From assembly GCF_018687575.1 (NCBI RefSeq), contig NZ_CP061297.1, positions 1,774,369-1,838,368 of the forward strand: a DNA stretch of 64,000 bases, written 5' to 3'. The position numbers and the translations under genes are program-made. Of this stretch, positions 46,711 through 56,958 are shown piece after piece. Each line of letters begins with the position of its first letter. The first letter of the stretch is position 1. Source of the stretch: Polynucleobacter asymbioticus (GTDB lineage Bacteria > Pseudomonadota > Gammaproteobacteria > Burkholderiales > Burkholderiaceae). The notes beneath the pieces are model-generated. The model made no database searches, was not told the DNA's origin, and worked only from the letters and a program-made list of their open reading frames with translations.

Positions 46711-49020
46711 TTATGCTGCCTCTTTTGCCAGATTCATAAACAAAATTGATATTTGCGCACCAATTACTTCATCTCCCTGCATGCGATTCCGAACTTCAAT
46801 TTTGGCACCGTGATCATCCACGATTTTCTTCACCACTGCTAAGCCTAATCCAGTACCTTTGCTCTTCGTCGTTACGTAGGGCTCAAAAGCCCTTGCCAAT
46901 ATCTTAGCTGGAAACCCTGAACCACTATCACTTATTGTTAAACGTACCGCATTTTGCGGCACGCCATTTAATTCACCATAGGGCACTAATTCCGTTTTCA
47001 CTTCAACTGGCTCAGCTTGGTGGGCGCCCTCAAGAGTAGCATCTTGTGCATTTTGTAAAAGATTATGAATAATCTGTCTCAACTGTGTAGGGTCACCCAT
47101 AATGCTCGGACAGCGTGGATCGAGCTGAGTCCGCAAAGGACTTCCCTCATATAAACCTAGAATCTCTTGTGTCAAAGTATTGATCGACACGGATTTCAAT
47201 TGAGGGCTTGGCGTTTTAGCAAAGTCTCTGAAATCATTCACCATCTCTTTCATTGCCTGCACCTGCCCAATGATGGTTTCGGTGCTGCGATTCATCATTT
47301 CTTCGTGCTCAGGACTCAATTTACCAGCCAACTTATGCTGCAATCTCTCTGCTGAGAGCTGAATCGGAGTTAGTGGATTTTTAATTTCATGAGCCAAGCG
47401 CCTTGCTACCTCACTCCAGGCAATGGAGCGCTGTGCACTGACGACATCAGTAATATCATCAAAAACCACCATACGTAAGTCGGCAGTCAACTCAGTTCCG
47501 CGGATAAACAAAGTAACGCCAGGTTCATTTTCAAACTCGTTTGTACTGTGAAGCTGAATTTGTTTTTGCCATACTGGTGCCGCCTTATCTGCACTTACGC
47601 CTTGCTGCTTGCCCTCTACCCCCACTGCCAGCTTCATCGTAGCAAAACCTTCTTTAATGGCTTGATCAAACTCAATCAGGCTCGGGCTATCACTTAATGG
47701 GCGGCCATCCATTTGTGTTAAATCTTGCGCGAAGATTCGATCGGCACCAGCATTGCTAGAAACCACATTGAAATTCTTATCAAAGATACAAACACCGGCA
47801 GTGAGGTTTCCCAATACCGTCTCTAAAAATGATTTTGATTCCTGCAAGGAGGTTCTGGTGTCGGCCAGTTGGCGCGTCATCACATTAAATTGACGCGTCA
47901 ACATGCCTAGCTCATCACCAGTATCAAGCTCTGGCTTAGGCGATAAATCCCCCTGAGCAACTGCTTGCGTTCCCTTTAGGAGCATCAATAGCGGTCTAGC
48001 AAGCTGACGACCCAAAATTAAAGCCAATGTCACGGCCACAAACAATGCAAAGAACAAAGTTAATGTCAGCGTACCCACAAACATTTTTCTTAGGCCGGTT
48101 CGACCCAATGACTTCTCTTGATAATCGCTATAGGCAGACTCAACCGCAACAATATTTTTGGCCAATGGCCCGGGAATGAAGCGTACTAGCTGCAAAAAGT
48201 ATTTGTCTTCTACTTCTTTGCCAGAATCTAACTTGCCGGGACTGTATTTCTTGCGCACAATCGGCACAATTGCTCTTACTCGATAACCGCGCTGCCCTCC
48301 ATCCATTTCAATTTGGTCGACAGATGTGATGCCCTTCTTCTTGAAGGCTTCGGCAATCACATCAGCACTTGGTGCGGGTAAGTATTTTTTAGCTCTTACC
48401 TCGCTAGTCAAAATCAAATTTCGTTGAATGCTGAAAAGGCTCACTTCTTGAATGCCAAATTGATTACGGATCTTCATGACCATCGCGCCAACTTGTTCGG
48501 AGCTGGTGCCTGATGGAACCTGCACTATTTGCTCAGCAATATAGTTACCCTCAGACAAGATTTCTTCTTGAGCAAGACGAAGGGTAACGCGCCCCAATTC
48601 GAGGCCAGCATCCAGTGCGGACTCTACCTGGACATCAAACCAGGTTTCAATGCTCCGAGAAACGAACTGCAGGGAAACGCCATACAAAATTAATCCTGGA
48701 ACAACGCCAACCAGAGCAAAAATCATGGCTAACTTTGCTACTAAGCGTGTGCCGAATCGACCCTGACGCCAACGAATAGCAATCACAATCACCAAAGTCA
48801 GAATCACTAAAGTTAAGCAAATGCCAACAATAAAATTGGCTGCATAGAGCCAAATAAAATAGTTATCAAAAAATTCGGTGTTTGATGTTGCAACAGATAA
48901 CAGCACCAACAACAAAAGCGCAAAAGCACCAATTACTGCCATTGCTATAGGCAGAGCACGCCTTTTCCAGGCATCTTTCTCGAAGGCGTTTGACCCAATG
49001 AAGTCTAAAGATATCTTCAT
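46711..49020 (-). CDS. ntrY: NtrY-like sensor histidine kinase
   Basis: 769 residues. Four or so membrane helices (about 25-45, 55-80, 95-115 and near 305-330) around a periplasmic sensing domain, then HAMP (LARPLLMLLKGTQAVAQGDL), PAS (LETVLGNLTAGVCIFDKNFNVV), the His box WSEVARRLAHEIKNPLTPIQLS and the ATPase motifs DPTQLRQIIHNLLQNAQDA, ISDSGSGFP and SKGTGLGLAVV. It overlaps the DUF4390 gene by 4 bases and is followed by ntrX. Confidence 0.94.
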   Translation of the reverse strand: MKISLDFIGSNAFEKDAWKRRALPIAMAVIGAFALLLLVLLSVATSNTEFFDNYFIWLYAANFIVGICLTLVILTLVIVIAIRWRQGRFGTRLVAKLAMIFALVGVVPGLILYGVSLQFVSRSIETWFDVQVESALDAGLELGRVTLRLAQEEILSEGNYIAEQIVQVPSGTSSEQVGAMVMKIRNQFGIQEVSLFSIQRNLILTSEVRAKKYLPAPSADVIAEAFKKKGITSVDQIEMDGGQRGYRVRAIVPIVRKKYSPGKLDSGKEVEDKYFLQLVRFIPGPLAKNIVAVESAYSDYQEKSLGRTGLRKMFVGTLTLTLFFALFVAVTLALILGRQLARPLLMLLKGTQAVAQGDLSPKPELDTGDELGMLTRQFNVMTRQLADTRTSLQESKSFLETVLGNLTAGVCIFDKNFNVVSSNAGADRIFAQDLTQMDGRPLSDSPSLIEFDQAIKEGFATMKLAVGVEGKQQGVSADKAAPVWQKQIQLHSTNEFENEPGVTLFIRGTELTADLRMVVFDDITDVVSAQRSIAWSEVARRLAHEIKNPLTPIQLSAERLQHKLAGKLSPEHEEMMNRSTETIIGQVQAMKEMVNDFRDFAKTPSPQLKSVSINTLTQEILGLYEGSPLRTQLDPRCPSIMGDPTQLRQIIHNLLQNAQDATLEGAHQAEPVEVKTELVPYGELNGVPQNAVRLTISDSGSGFPAKILARAFEPYVTTKSKGTGLGLAVVKKIVDDHGAKIEVRNRMQGDEVIGAQISILFMNLAKEAA

Positions 49021-49598
49021 CGTTTAATTAGGTTGGGGCCATTTGGTAAAAACGGAAATCGCACCCAATCACTGCTGACATTCCAATCACGATTGTTAAG
49101 TGCATTTACTTGGAATGGTTTGGGTAGCTTAGCCAAATCTAAGGTCATTCTGATTGCTGCAGTGTAAGACTTACTCGAATCAATTTGGCTACCCTCTACT
49201 ACCCGCCAGCCTCCGATACTACCCGCCGCCTGCAATGCCTCAAACATCGTTCTTGCAGAAAAAGTAAAGCCCTCAGATGCAATGCGATATTGCTGTGTCA
49301 TTGGTTGATAAGATAAGCGCGTTAATCGTTGAGCCAGCGCAGGCTTTTCATCAAACCAATACCAACGCGAACGAGTTACATCAAACTCTGTCTGAAAATA
49401 TAAGACTACCCCTTTTTGAACTGCATCTTCCAAGCCTGGTGTTAATTCAATCTTAAATGTGGCATTTAAAAGCCAATCGTTATCCACCCGCTCTAGCTCG
49501 GCAGATTTCAGCTTGATGCCCTCTGCATTTACAGCAGCCGAAAATAAACTCAGCGCTATCAAAATACAAAGAATGAATTGTTTAATGCCTTGGCTCAT
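49017..49598 (-). CDS. DUF4390 secreted protein
   Basis: 193 residues with an N-terminal signal peptide (FILCILIALSLFSAAVNA). The core LNATFKIELTPGLEDAVQKGVVLYFQTEFDVTRSRWYW is the DUF4390 signature. The function is unknown; it always seems to go with ntrY-type kinases, so it may belong to periplasmic sensing (inference). It overlaps rsmB and ntrY by 4 bases on each side. Confidence 0.88.
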   Translation of the reverse strand: MSQGIKQFILCILIALSLFSAAVNAEGIKLKSAELERVDNDWLLNATFKIELTPGLEDAVQKGVVLYFQTEFDVTRSRWYWFDEKPALAQRLTRLSYQPMTQQYRIASEGFTFSARTMFEALQAAGSIGGWRVVEGSQIDSSKSYTAAIRMTLDLAKLPKPFQVNALNNRDWNVSSDWVRFPFLPNGPNLIKR

Positions 49599-50908
49599 GG
49601 CCCATTTTTCTTAAACAAAGCATAGTAAAAACCATCATTTAGCTCCGCAGGCAAAATTTGTCCCGGAGCACTTAATCGTAACGCATCAAGATGCTCTGTC
49701 ACAAACCACCTTGCCTGCTCCTCACCTTCTTCAGGAAATACCGAGCAAGTCACATACAAGAGCGTACCGCCAGCCTTTAGCATCATCCAAGCTTGCTCCA
49801 AAATTGCGCGCTGTCGCGCTTGCAGCGCTTTAATGTCTGCTTCACGACGCAAGAAAGGGATATCTGGATGTCTTGCAACAATACCCGATGCTGAGCAAGG
49901 CGCATCTATGAGAATTTTGTCGAACGCCTTTCCATCCCACCAGGCTGACTTTGAGGCATCGCCGCGAACAACCCGCACTGCATCAGACTGAAGGCGCAAG
50001 CGATCGAGATTGCCGCTAATTTTCCCAAGACGCTCACCATCGAGCTCCAAAGCAATCATCTCGGATTGCGCAAGCTCTAGTAGATGAGCAGTTTTTCCTC
50101 CGGGAGCCGCGCAAGCGTCTAATATCCGCTCGCCAGGTTTTGGATCGAGCAATACCGCTGCAATTTGTGCGCCCGCATCCTGAACAGAAACAGCGCCACT
50201 ATAAAAGCCAGGCAACTCTGAAACAGGTACCGGCTCACGCAACAACAAAGCAGAATCTAGTGGAACCCCAGCAACGCTGGTGATGGGCTCTGCAGCAATG
50301 CCAACCTGATGCAATAGGTCTTGATATTCCTGGCGTGTATGTTGTTTAGCGTTTACTCGCAATATCAACGGTGCACGTTGAGCTTGCTGAATGAGCATGG
50401 CCTGCCAAGACTTAGAATAATTACGCTTTAGACTAGCCCTCCACCAGGGCGGGAAAAACATGGGGATAGGGTCTGGCGGATAAGGTTTTTCATTCTCCGC
50501 CTGAACTGCCAGACTCACCTTGCGCAGTACGGCATTCACCAAGCCTTTGGCATACATCGTAGGTTCATATTCGCTACAGGCTTTTACTGCCTGATCGACA
50601 ATCGTATGTGCTGCATAGCCCTTACCCTCCACCCCATTCTGAAGAAATAAAGCGATCGCAACGCTGAGTAAGTACTCCACTTCTTGCGGTGGTGCCTTTG
50701 GAATGAACTGCTTAATAAACTCGTGTGACCTTACCCACTTACGTAGAGCATCAAATGTAAGGCTTTGCACGATGGGGCGCTCGTGAGCATCTAACTGATC
50801 CAAAACCTCTGTAAGCGATCGACCCACCATCACCTCGCCAATTGCTTGCGCTGAAATAGTAATCGCCTCCGATAGCGGAAGAGTACGTGGTGTTTTTTGG
50901 TCGATCAA
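49595..50908 (-). CDS. rsmB: 16S rRNA m5C967 methyltransferase
   Basis: 437 residues. N-terminal NusB-like RNA-binding domain (SLTFDALRKWVRSHEF, YAAHTIVDQAVKA), C-terminal SAM-dependent domain with DACAAPGGKTAHLLEL, DAPCSASGIVARHPDI and YVTCSVFPEEGEEQ, holding the two cysteines of the mechanism. Starts 1 base after the htpX stop and overlaps the DUF4390 gene by 4 bases. Confidence 0.96.
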   Translation of the reverse strand: MIDQKTPRTLPLSEAITISAQAIGEVMVGRSLTEVLDQLDAHERPIVQSLTFDALRKWVRSHEFIKQFIPKAPPQEVEYLLSVAIALFLQNGVEGKGYAAHTIVDQAVKACSEYEPTMYAKGLVNAVLRKVSLAVQAENEKPYPPDPIPMFFPPWWRASLKRNYSKSWQAMLIQQAQRAPLILRVNAKQHTRQEYQDLLHQVGIAAEPITSVAGVPLDSALLLREPVPVSELPGFYSGAVSVQDAGAQIAAVLLDPKPGERILDACAAPGGKTAHLLELAQSEMIALELDGERLGKISGNLDRLRLQSDAVRVVRGDASKSAWWDGKAFDKILIDAPCSASGIVARHPDIPFLRREADIKALQARQRAILEQAWMMLKAGGTLLYVTCSVFPEEGEEQARWFVTEHLDALRLSAPGQILPAELNDGFYYALFKKNGP

Positions 50909-50909
50909 A

Positions 50910-51776
50910 TTATTCCGCTCCGGGGTAAGCCCCGTTTTTTGCCATGCTGATTAAACGAGCTACTCGCTCCTCCATTGGGGGATGGGTAGAAAAAAGTTGC
51001 GAGAGGCCGCCAGCAGTCAAAGGGTTAATAATCATCATCTGTGCTGTTTCGGGATGTCGCTCAATTGCTTGAAATGGAATGCCTTGGGCATAAGCATGAA
51101 TTTTTTGCAGCGCCTGCGCCAAGGCCTCTGGATCAGCACTCATTTCGGCGCCACCTCGATCAGCCTCATATTCACGAGCACGAGAAATGCTCATCTGAAT
51201 TAGGCTGGCCGCAAGCGGAGCCAAAATCATTACTAATATTGTTGCCAGCGGATTACCTTGTCGGCCCTCTGAATTGCGACCACCAGCAAACATGGCCAGG
51301 TTGGCTAATGCAGAGATTGCACCGGCCATTGTTGCAGCCAAAGTAGAAATTAAGATATCTCGATGCTTAACGTGTGCAAGCTCATGTGCCATGACGCCAC
51401 GCAATTCACGGCTGGAAAGAACTCTCAAAATGCCAGTGGTTGCAGCAACAGAAGCATGCTCAGGATTTCGACCTGTTGCAAATGCATTGGGCGCATCTTC
51501 ATCAATTACAAAAACTTTTGGCATCGGGATCCCAGCTTTCTCAGCCAACTCTTTCACCATGGCGTAGAGCTGTGGGGCGGAACGCTCATCCACCTGCTGT
51601 GCGTTCGTCATCTTCAGCACCATCGTATCTGAGAACCAGTAGCTAAAGAAGTTCATTCCAATCGCTATCAATAGCGCCATGAGCATTCCTTGCTCGCCAC
51701 CCAGCATGCCACCAACGACAACAAAAAGTGCGGTGATTGCCGCCATCAACATAGCCGTCTTTACCAAATTAAACAT
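50910..51776 (-). CDS. htpX: HtpX membrane zinc protease
   Basis: 288 residues from the ATG at 51776, which gives the canonical [12 protein letters not shown] opening; an upstream start at 51809 is unlikely. Degrades misfolded inner-membrane proteins. Zinc motif [12 protein letters not shown] (HExxH, about residue 135) and a third ligand in [13 protein letters not shown]. Four membrane helices. Its start overlaps fmt by 8 bases. Confidence 0.95.
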   Translation of the reverse strand: MFNLVKTAMLMAAITALFVVVGGMLGGEQGMLMALLIAIGMNFFSYWFSDTMVLKMTNAQQVDERSAPQLYAMVKELAEKAGIPMPKVFVIDEDAPNAFATGRNPEHASVAATTGILRVLSSRELRGVMAHELAHVKHRDILISTLAATMAGAISALANLAMFAGGRNSEGRQGNPLATILVMILAPLAASLIQMSISRAREYEADRGGAEMSADPEALAQALQKIHAYAQGIPFQAIERHPETAQMMIINPLTAGGLSQLFSTHPPMEERVARLISMAKNGAYPGAE

Positions 51777-52788
51777 TCGCGCCCCCTTGCTGATTGGTGA
51801 ATTTTTCAAATCTCATTACAGGATTTACATTCATGCCGCTAGAAATACATAGGTTGGCAGCAATCCGTTTTCCGCCGGGCCTTTGCATTTCTAATATTTC
51901 AATCACGCCCTCGCCACATTGAACATAAACCCCGTTTCCACTAAGCCCCACAACCTGCCCCGGAATGGCATCTTGAAGTTGCGCCTTGTCAGACATGCGA
52001 GAGCTCCAAAACTTCAACTGCTCCCCGTAAAGGCTGCTGGTGGATCCAGGAAATGGATTGAAAGCTCGAATACGTCGATCGATTTCAATGGCGCTTTGCT
52101 GCCAATCAATTTCTGCTTCGCTCTTTAATATTTTTTCTGCGTACGTAATGCCTTCGGCAGGCTGCGGCGTTCTTACAACAGAACGATTTTGATCTAAGTC
52201 GTTTAAAACTTTTACCATCAACTCAGCACCCAAAACCGCAAGACGATCGTGTAGTGATGCGCTAGTTTCATCAGATCTTATTTTCAAATCACCCACTAAA
52301 ACAGTATCGCCAGTATCCAAACCTGCATCCATTTGCATGATGCTCACACCGGTCATGAGATCGCCACTCTCTATGGCGCGCTGTATCGGCGCCGCACCGC
52401 GCCACCTAGGCAAAAGAGATGCATGAATATTAAAGCAACCATGCTTGCCAGTGCGAGAGGCAAGGTCAAGAATGTCTTGAGGAAGAATCAGCCCATAGGC
52501 AACAACGACCATTGCATCAAAATCAATGTCAGATAAATATCGATACGTCTCTTGTGCTGCTGCTCGTTTCTGCAAGTCAGCATGGCTCTGCTTGAGTGTT
52601 GCTGGCTGTAATACGGGAATATTTTTCTCTTGCGCAAATATTTTGACAGGGCTCGCTTGAAGATGCATGCCACGACCTGCGCGGCGATCTGGCTGGGTAA
52701 GCGCTAAAACAATTTGATGGCCAGCCTGTTCTATTGCGCGCATTGCTTGCGCAGCAAACTCTGGGGTACCAGCAAAAACAATTCTCAT
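51769..52788 (-). CDS. fmt: Methionyl-tRNA formyltransferase
   Basis: 339 residues. Formylates initiator Met-tRNA. Motifs: [11 protein letters not shown] at the start, [20 protein letters not shown] ([11 protein letters not shown] formyl-binding loop, about residue 113), [11 protein letters not shown], and the C-terminal OB-fold. Paired with def 7 bases upstream on the same strand. Confidence 0.96.
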   Translation of the reverse strand: MRIVFAGTPEFAAQAMRAIEQAGHQIVLALTQPDRRAGRGMHLQASPVKIFAQEKNIPVLQPATLKQSHADLQKRAAAQETYRYLSDIDFDAMVVVAYGLILPQDILDLASRTGKHGCFNIHASLLPRWRGAAPIQRAIESGDLMTGVSIMQMDAGLDTGDTVLVGDLKIRSDETSASLHDRLAVLGAELMVKVLNDLDQNRSVVRTPQPAEGITYAEKILKSEAEIDWQQSAIEIDRRIRAFNPFPGSTSSLYGEQLKFWSSRMSDKAQLQDAIPGQVVGLSGNGVYVQCGEGVIEILEMQRPGGKRIAANLCISSGMNVNPVMRFEKFTNQQGGANV

Positions 52789-52795
52789 TGGGCGC

Positions 52796-53311
52796 TTAGC
52801 GCTCGCCTACTAATTCTTTTGCGCGCTTTTTCATTTTGAGAGATATGCGATTGCGCTTCAACATCGAGAGATACTCAACAAACACTTTGCCCTGCAAGTG
52901 ATCCATCTCGTGCTGCAAGCAGACCGATAACAAACCATCTGCCTCAACTTCAAATTCTTTTCCATTGATGTCGAGTGCTTTTACCCGCACTACCGCCGGG
53001 CGATCAACTTCATCGTAATACTCCGGCACAGAAAGACAGCCTTCGCGCCATGATTTTTTTTCTGGGCTTGCCCAAACCAGCTCAGGATTAATAAAGACCA
53101 TTAACTCGTCTTGATTATCCGAAACATCAATTACAACAATTCGCTCATGAATATCTACCTGCGTTGCCGCTAAACCAACACCAGGTGCGTCATACATAGT
53201 CTCGGCCATATCGGCCACAATTTTTTTGATGCGTGCATCTACCTGCGCTACGGGTTTGGCAACCTTGTGTAGGCGTGGATCTGGGTAACAAAGGACGGTT
53301 AATAAAGCCAT
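52796..53311 (-). CDS. def: Peptide deformylase
   Basis: 171 residues from the ATG at 53311, which gives the standard [14 protein letters not shown] opening. Removes the formyl group from new proteins. All three motifs: [19 protein letters not shown] (Cys zinc ligand) and [12 protein letters not shown] (HExxH). Head of the def-fmt-htpX-rsmB-ntrYX operon; divergent from dprA with 71 bases between. Confidence 0.97.
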   Translation of the reverse strand: MALLTVLCYPDPRLHKVAKPVAQVDARIKKIVADMAETMYDAPGVGLAATQVDIHERIVVIDVSDNQDELMVFINPELVWASPEKKSWREGCLSVPEYYDEVDRPAVVRVKALDINGKEFEVEADGLLSVCLQHEMDHLQGKVFVEYLSMLKRNRISLKMKKRAKELVGER

Positions 53312-53382
53312 GTAGGAATTATCCAACAGAGTAATCAGGCTGTCCCGATAGTTCTCAACAGCCCCATGCTGAAAATTGCTTT

Positions 53383-54081
53383 ATGTGCATACTCAAAAAC
53401 CCAAACATCGTCCAAATTCAACGAAATTCCCCAGGCTACCCAGCTCGCCTGCTGGATTTATACGATCCACCCAACTCACTCTATATATATGGTGATATTC
53501 GCCTACTCAACATCCCGGCGATTGCTATCGTAGGCTCAAGAATTGCCAGCCCAGAGGGGGTCAAAAATGCTCACTATTTTGCGCAAGCCCTATCTGCCGA
53601 GGGTTACCTCATTATTTCCGGGCTGGCTCGAGGCATTGATGGGGCAGCCCATTTGGGCGCCCTCGGGCCAAATCGGGACCACCCAACCATAGCAGTATGT
53701 GGAACAGGGCTAGATATCGTGTACCCAAGTGAACACCTTGGATTGGCCCAGGCCATCGGTAGCGCAGGCCTCCTAGTGTCTGAACTAGCCTCAGGATCGG
53801 GACCAAAAGCATGGCACTTCCCACGCAGGAACCGCATCATTGCCGCCCTCTCCCTAGGAATCCTAGTGGTTGAGGCGGCTGAGCGCTCTGGTTCGCTTAT
53901 TACAGCAAGGCTGGGCTATGAGCTTGGCCGAGAGATTTTTGCTATTCCGGGGTCAATACATAACCCCCTTAAAAGGGGCTGTCACCAGCTACTGCAGCAA
54001 GGGGCCAAACTGGTCCAATCCCCGCAAGACATCCTTGAGGAGTTACCAAAATGCCAAAAAACCTCATTTAAAGCTATTTAA
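53383..54081 (+). CDS. dprA: DprA, Rossmann-fold core only
   Basis: 232 residues. DprA loads RecA on incoming single-stranded DNA in natural transformation. The core is complete: IAIVGSRIASPEG, ISGLARGIDGAAHLGAL, VCGTGLDIVYPSEH, FPRRNRIIAALSLG, VVEAAERSGSLITARLG and IPGSIHNPLKRGCHQLL. It lacks both the N-terminal SAM-like domain and the C-terminal winged-helix domain present in longer DprA proteins (about 360 residues). No upstream in-frame start was seen; the 71 bases before it do not code for the missing domain. Confidence 0.93.
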   Translation: MCILKNPNIVQIQRNSPGYPARLLDLYDPPNSLYIYGDIRLLNIPAIAIVGSRIASPEGVKNAHYFAQALSAEGYLIISGLARGIDGAAHLGALGPNRDHPTIAVCGTGLDIVYPSEHLGLAQAIGSAGLLVSELASGSGPKAWHFPRRNRIIAALSLGILVVEAAERSGSLITARLGYELGREIFAIPGSIHNPLKRGCHQLLQQGAKLVQSPQDILEELPKCQKTSFKAI

Positions 54082-54279
54082 AGCCCATTTTTAAGAAAAA
54101 CTAGGCCCTGTACTGGGGTCTTACTAGGTCTAGAAAAAGAGGGTTTTGGACTTTTGTCAATTTATCGGTTAATAATAAAAAAGGGGTGTGATGGGGGTCT
54201 GACCAGGATCTGGTTTAAATTGGTCACCCGTTTTCACCCATTTAAAACATCATTTCAAGCTCAAATTTAGGCAAAACGC

Positions 54280-56958
54280 GTGGCAACTAAAGCAACTACC
54301 AAAAAAAGCAGCTCAAAGACTTCAACCGTTGATCACCCAAAGGCGTTGATCATTGCGGAGAAACCTTCCGTTGCGAATGACATTGCCAAAGCTTTAGGTG
54401 GCTTCACTAAATATGAGGATTATTTTGAGAGCGATGACTTCGTTATCTCTTCTGCGGTTGGTCATCTATTAGAAATCGCCGCCCCCGAGGAATTTGATGT
54501 CAAACGCGGGAAGTGGTCGTTTGCAAACCTGCCTGTTGTGCCCCCCTATTTTGATTTACGCCCAATCGCCAAAACTGAATCGCGACTTAAGGTATTGCAA
54601 AAGCTGATAAAGCGCAAAGATATTCATGAACTGATTAATGCATGTGACGCGGGGCGCGAAGGCGAGCTGATCTTCCGTTTGATTGCACAGCACGCAAAAG
54701 CACCTCAATCAATCAAGCGACTTTGGTTGCAGTCGATGACACCAGCAGCTATTCGTGATGGCTTTGCTTCCCTGCGAAGCGATAGCGACATGCAACCCCT
54801 AGCCGATGCAGCACGCTGCCGCTCTGAGGCTGACTGGTTGGTTGGAATCAATGGCACTCGTGCCATGACAGCATTCAATAGTAAGAGCGGTGGATTCTTT
54901 CTGACAACAGTTGGTCGTGTGCAAACGCCAACACTCTCAATTGTTGTGGAGCGCGAAGAGCTGATTCGTAAATTTATCTCTAAAGACTACTGGGAAGTGA
55001 AGGCGGAATTTATCGCTGCAGCTGGTATATACGAAGGTCGTTGGTTTGATCCGAAGTTCAAGAAAGATGCTGCGTCTCCAGATGCGCGTGAAAATCGCCT
55101 CTGGAGTGAAGCCGCTGCACAAAGCATTGTTGCGGCCTGTCGCGATAAAAAAGCAAGCGTTAAGGAAGAGGCGAAACCAGCTACTCAGCTCGCACCACAA
55201 CTATTTGACTTAACTAGCTTGCAACGCGAAGCTAATGCGCGCTTTGGCTTCTCCGCTAAAAATACCTTGGGTTTGGCTCAAGCACTTTATGAGCGCCATA
55301 AGGTACTTACTTATCCACGTACAGATGCCAAGGCCTTGCCCGAGGATTACTTGGATACCGTAAAACAGACCATGGAAAACCTGGCTGAGAACTCACAAGA
55401 ATATCGTCCCTTTGCTAAGCAAATTTTGCAAGGCGATCCCAAGGATCCAAAAGCTAAAGCAGGGTATGGTTGGATCAAACCGAATAAACGTATTTTTGAT
55501 AACTCAAAAATATCAGATCACTTTGCGATCATCCCCACCTTGGAGTCTCCGAAAAGTCTCAGCGAACCAGAGCAAAAACTGTATGACTTAGTTGTGCGTC
55601 GCTTCTTGGCAGTGTTTTATCCAGCAGCTGAATTCCGCGTCACCACGCGCATTACAGAGGCTTCGGGTCATCACTTTAAAACTGAAGGTCGGGTGCTTGT
55701 CACGCCAGGTTGGTTGACGGTCTATGGCAGATCCAATCAAGCAGATGATGAATTGGTAGCAGTGCAGGAAGGTGAAACCGTCCAAAATGAATCTATTGCA
55801 GCCATTCCATTAAAAACCAAGCCGCCAGCTCGATATACCGAGGCAACTTTGTTATCAGCAATGGAAAGCGCCGGTAAGTGGGTGGATGATGATGAGATGC
55901 GAGAAGCCATGGCTGAAAAAGGCTTGGGTACACCTGCAACACGTGCTGCCATTATTGAAGGCCTTTTAGCAGAAAAATATATGGTTCGGGAAGCGCGTGA
56001 GCTCATTCCCACCGCTAAAGCATTTCAGTTAATGACCCTCTTGCGCGGCTTAGATGTTGAAGAGTTAACACGGCCCGATCTCACGGGTAGCTGGGAAAAC
56101 AAACTCTCTCTGATTGAGCGCGGCGAGATGAATCGCGACACCTTCATGCAAGAAATTGCACAGATGACGCAGCGTATCGTCAAGCGGGCTAAGGAATATG
56201 ACAGCGATACCATTCCAGGCGACTATGCGACCATGTCTACACCTTGTCCACACTGCAAAGGTGCGGTTAAAGAAAACTATCGTCGCTTTGCATGTGAGAA
56301 GTGCGGATTTACGATTAGCAAAACTCCAGGCGGGCGAGCATTTGAATATCCCGAGGTAGAAGAATTGCTTCGCGAGAAAACCATTGGGCCATTGCAGGGA
56401 TTCCGCAGCAAAATGGGTAGACCATTTGCGGCAATTATCAAGTTAAGCGAAATCCCTGAAGATGACGCGGATTATCCGAATGCGGGCTTTAAGCTTGAGT
56501 TTGATTTTGGCAACACCCAAGAAGACGAATCGGAAGCAATTGACTTTACTGGTCGTCAAGCTTTAGGTGTCTGTCCAAAATGCTCTGGTGCCGTATATGA
56601 AGATGGCATGCGTTACTTGTGCGAGAGAAATACAGGGCCCGATAAGTCGTGTGATTTCAAAACAGGCAAGGTGGTTTTGCAACAAGAAATTTCTGCTGAG
56701 CAAGTTCAAAAATTACTTGCCGAGGGTAAAACTGACTTGCTAACCAATTTCAAATCCAATCGGACTGGTCGTGGCTTTAAGGCTTATCTTGCCTTGGGTC
56801 CCGATGGCAAAATTGGTTTTGAGTTTGAAGCTAAAGCACCGAAGGCGGGGGCTACATCCAAGGCGCCAGCGAAGAAACGCGCAGGTGCCAGTGCGGCTAC
56901 TAAGTCTGTGGCAAAACCGAAGCGTGCCAGCAAAGCAAAATCATCTTCAAGCACTTGA
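54280..56958 (+). CDS. topB: DNA topoisomerase III (type IA)
   Basis: 892 residues from GTG at 54280. Relaxes or decatenates DNA. TOPRIM: IIAEKPSVANDI and NACDAGREGELI (DxxREG form of TopB). The active Tyr is in KVLTYPRTDAKALP (about residue 348). C-terminal zinc-ribbon-like parts CPHCKGAV...CEKC and CPKCSGAVY...CERNTGPDKSC follow, then a Lys/Ala/Ser tail of about 45 residues. topA is the alternative, but the motif set fits the Burkholderiales protein named topoisomerase III. The last 175 bases overlap the gene on the other strand. Confidence 0.9.
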   Translation: MATKATTKKSSSKTSTVDHPKALIIAEKPSVANDIAKALGGFTKYEDYFESDDFVISSAVGHLLEIAAPEEFDVKRGKWSFANLPVVPPYFDLRPIAKTESRLKVLQKLIKRKDIHELINACDAGREGELIFRLIAQHAKAPQSIKRLWLQSMTPAAIRDGFASLRSDSDMQPLADAARCRSEADWLVGINGTRAMTAFNSKSGGFFLTTVGRVQTPTLSIVVEREELIRKFISKDYWEVKAEFIAAAGIYEGRWFDPKFKKDAASPDARENRLWSEAAAQSIVAACRDKKASVKEEAKPATQLAPQLFDLTSLQREANARFGFSAKNTLGLAQALYERHKVLTYPRTDAKALPEDYLDTVKQTMENLAENSQEYRPFAKQILQGDPKDPKAKAGYGWIKPNKRIFDNSKISDHFAIIPTLESPKSLSEPEQKLYDLVVRRFLAVFYPAAEFRVTTRITEASGHHFKTEGRVLVTPGWLTVYGRSNQADDELVAVQEGETVQNESIAAIPLKTKPPARYTEATLLSAMESAGKWVDDDEMREAMAEKGLGTPATRAAIIEGLLAEKYMVREARELIPTAKAFQLMTLLRGLDVEELTRPDLTGSWENKLSLIERGEMNRDTFMQEIAQMTQRIVKRAKEYDSDTIPGDYATMSTPCPHCKGAVKENYRRFACEKCGFTISKTPGGRAFEYPEVEELLREKTIGPLQGFRSKMGRPFAAIIKLSEIPEDDADYPNAGFKLEFDFGNTQEDESEAIDFTGRQALGVCPKCSGAVYEDGMRYLCERNTGPDKSCDFKTGKVVLQQEISAEQVQKLLAEGKTDLLTNFKSNRTGRGFKAYLALGPDGKIGFEFEAKAPKAGATSKAPAKKRAGASAATKSVAKPKRASKAKSSSST

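Noticed and set aside
54082..54279. Remains of the DprA C-terminal domain or a small gene between dprA and topB
   Set aside because: No open frame with recognisable residues; 198 bases of AT-rich spacer with runs of G.
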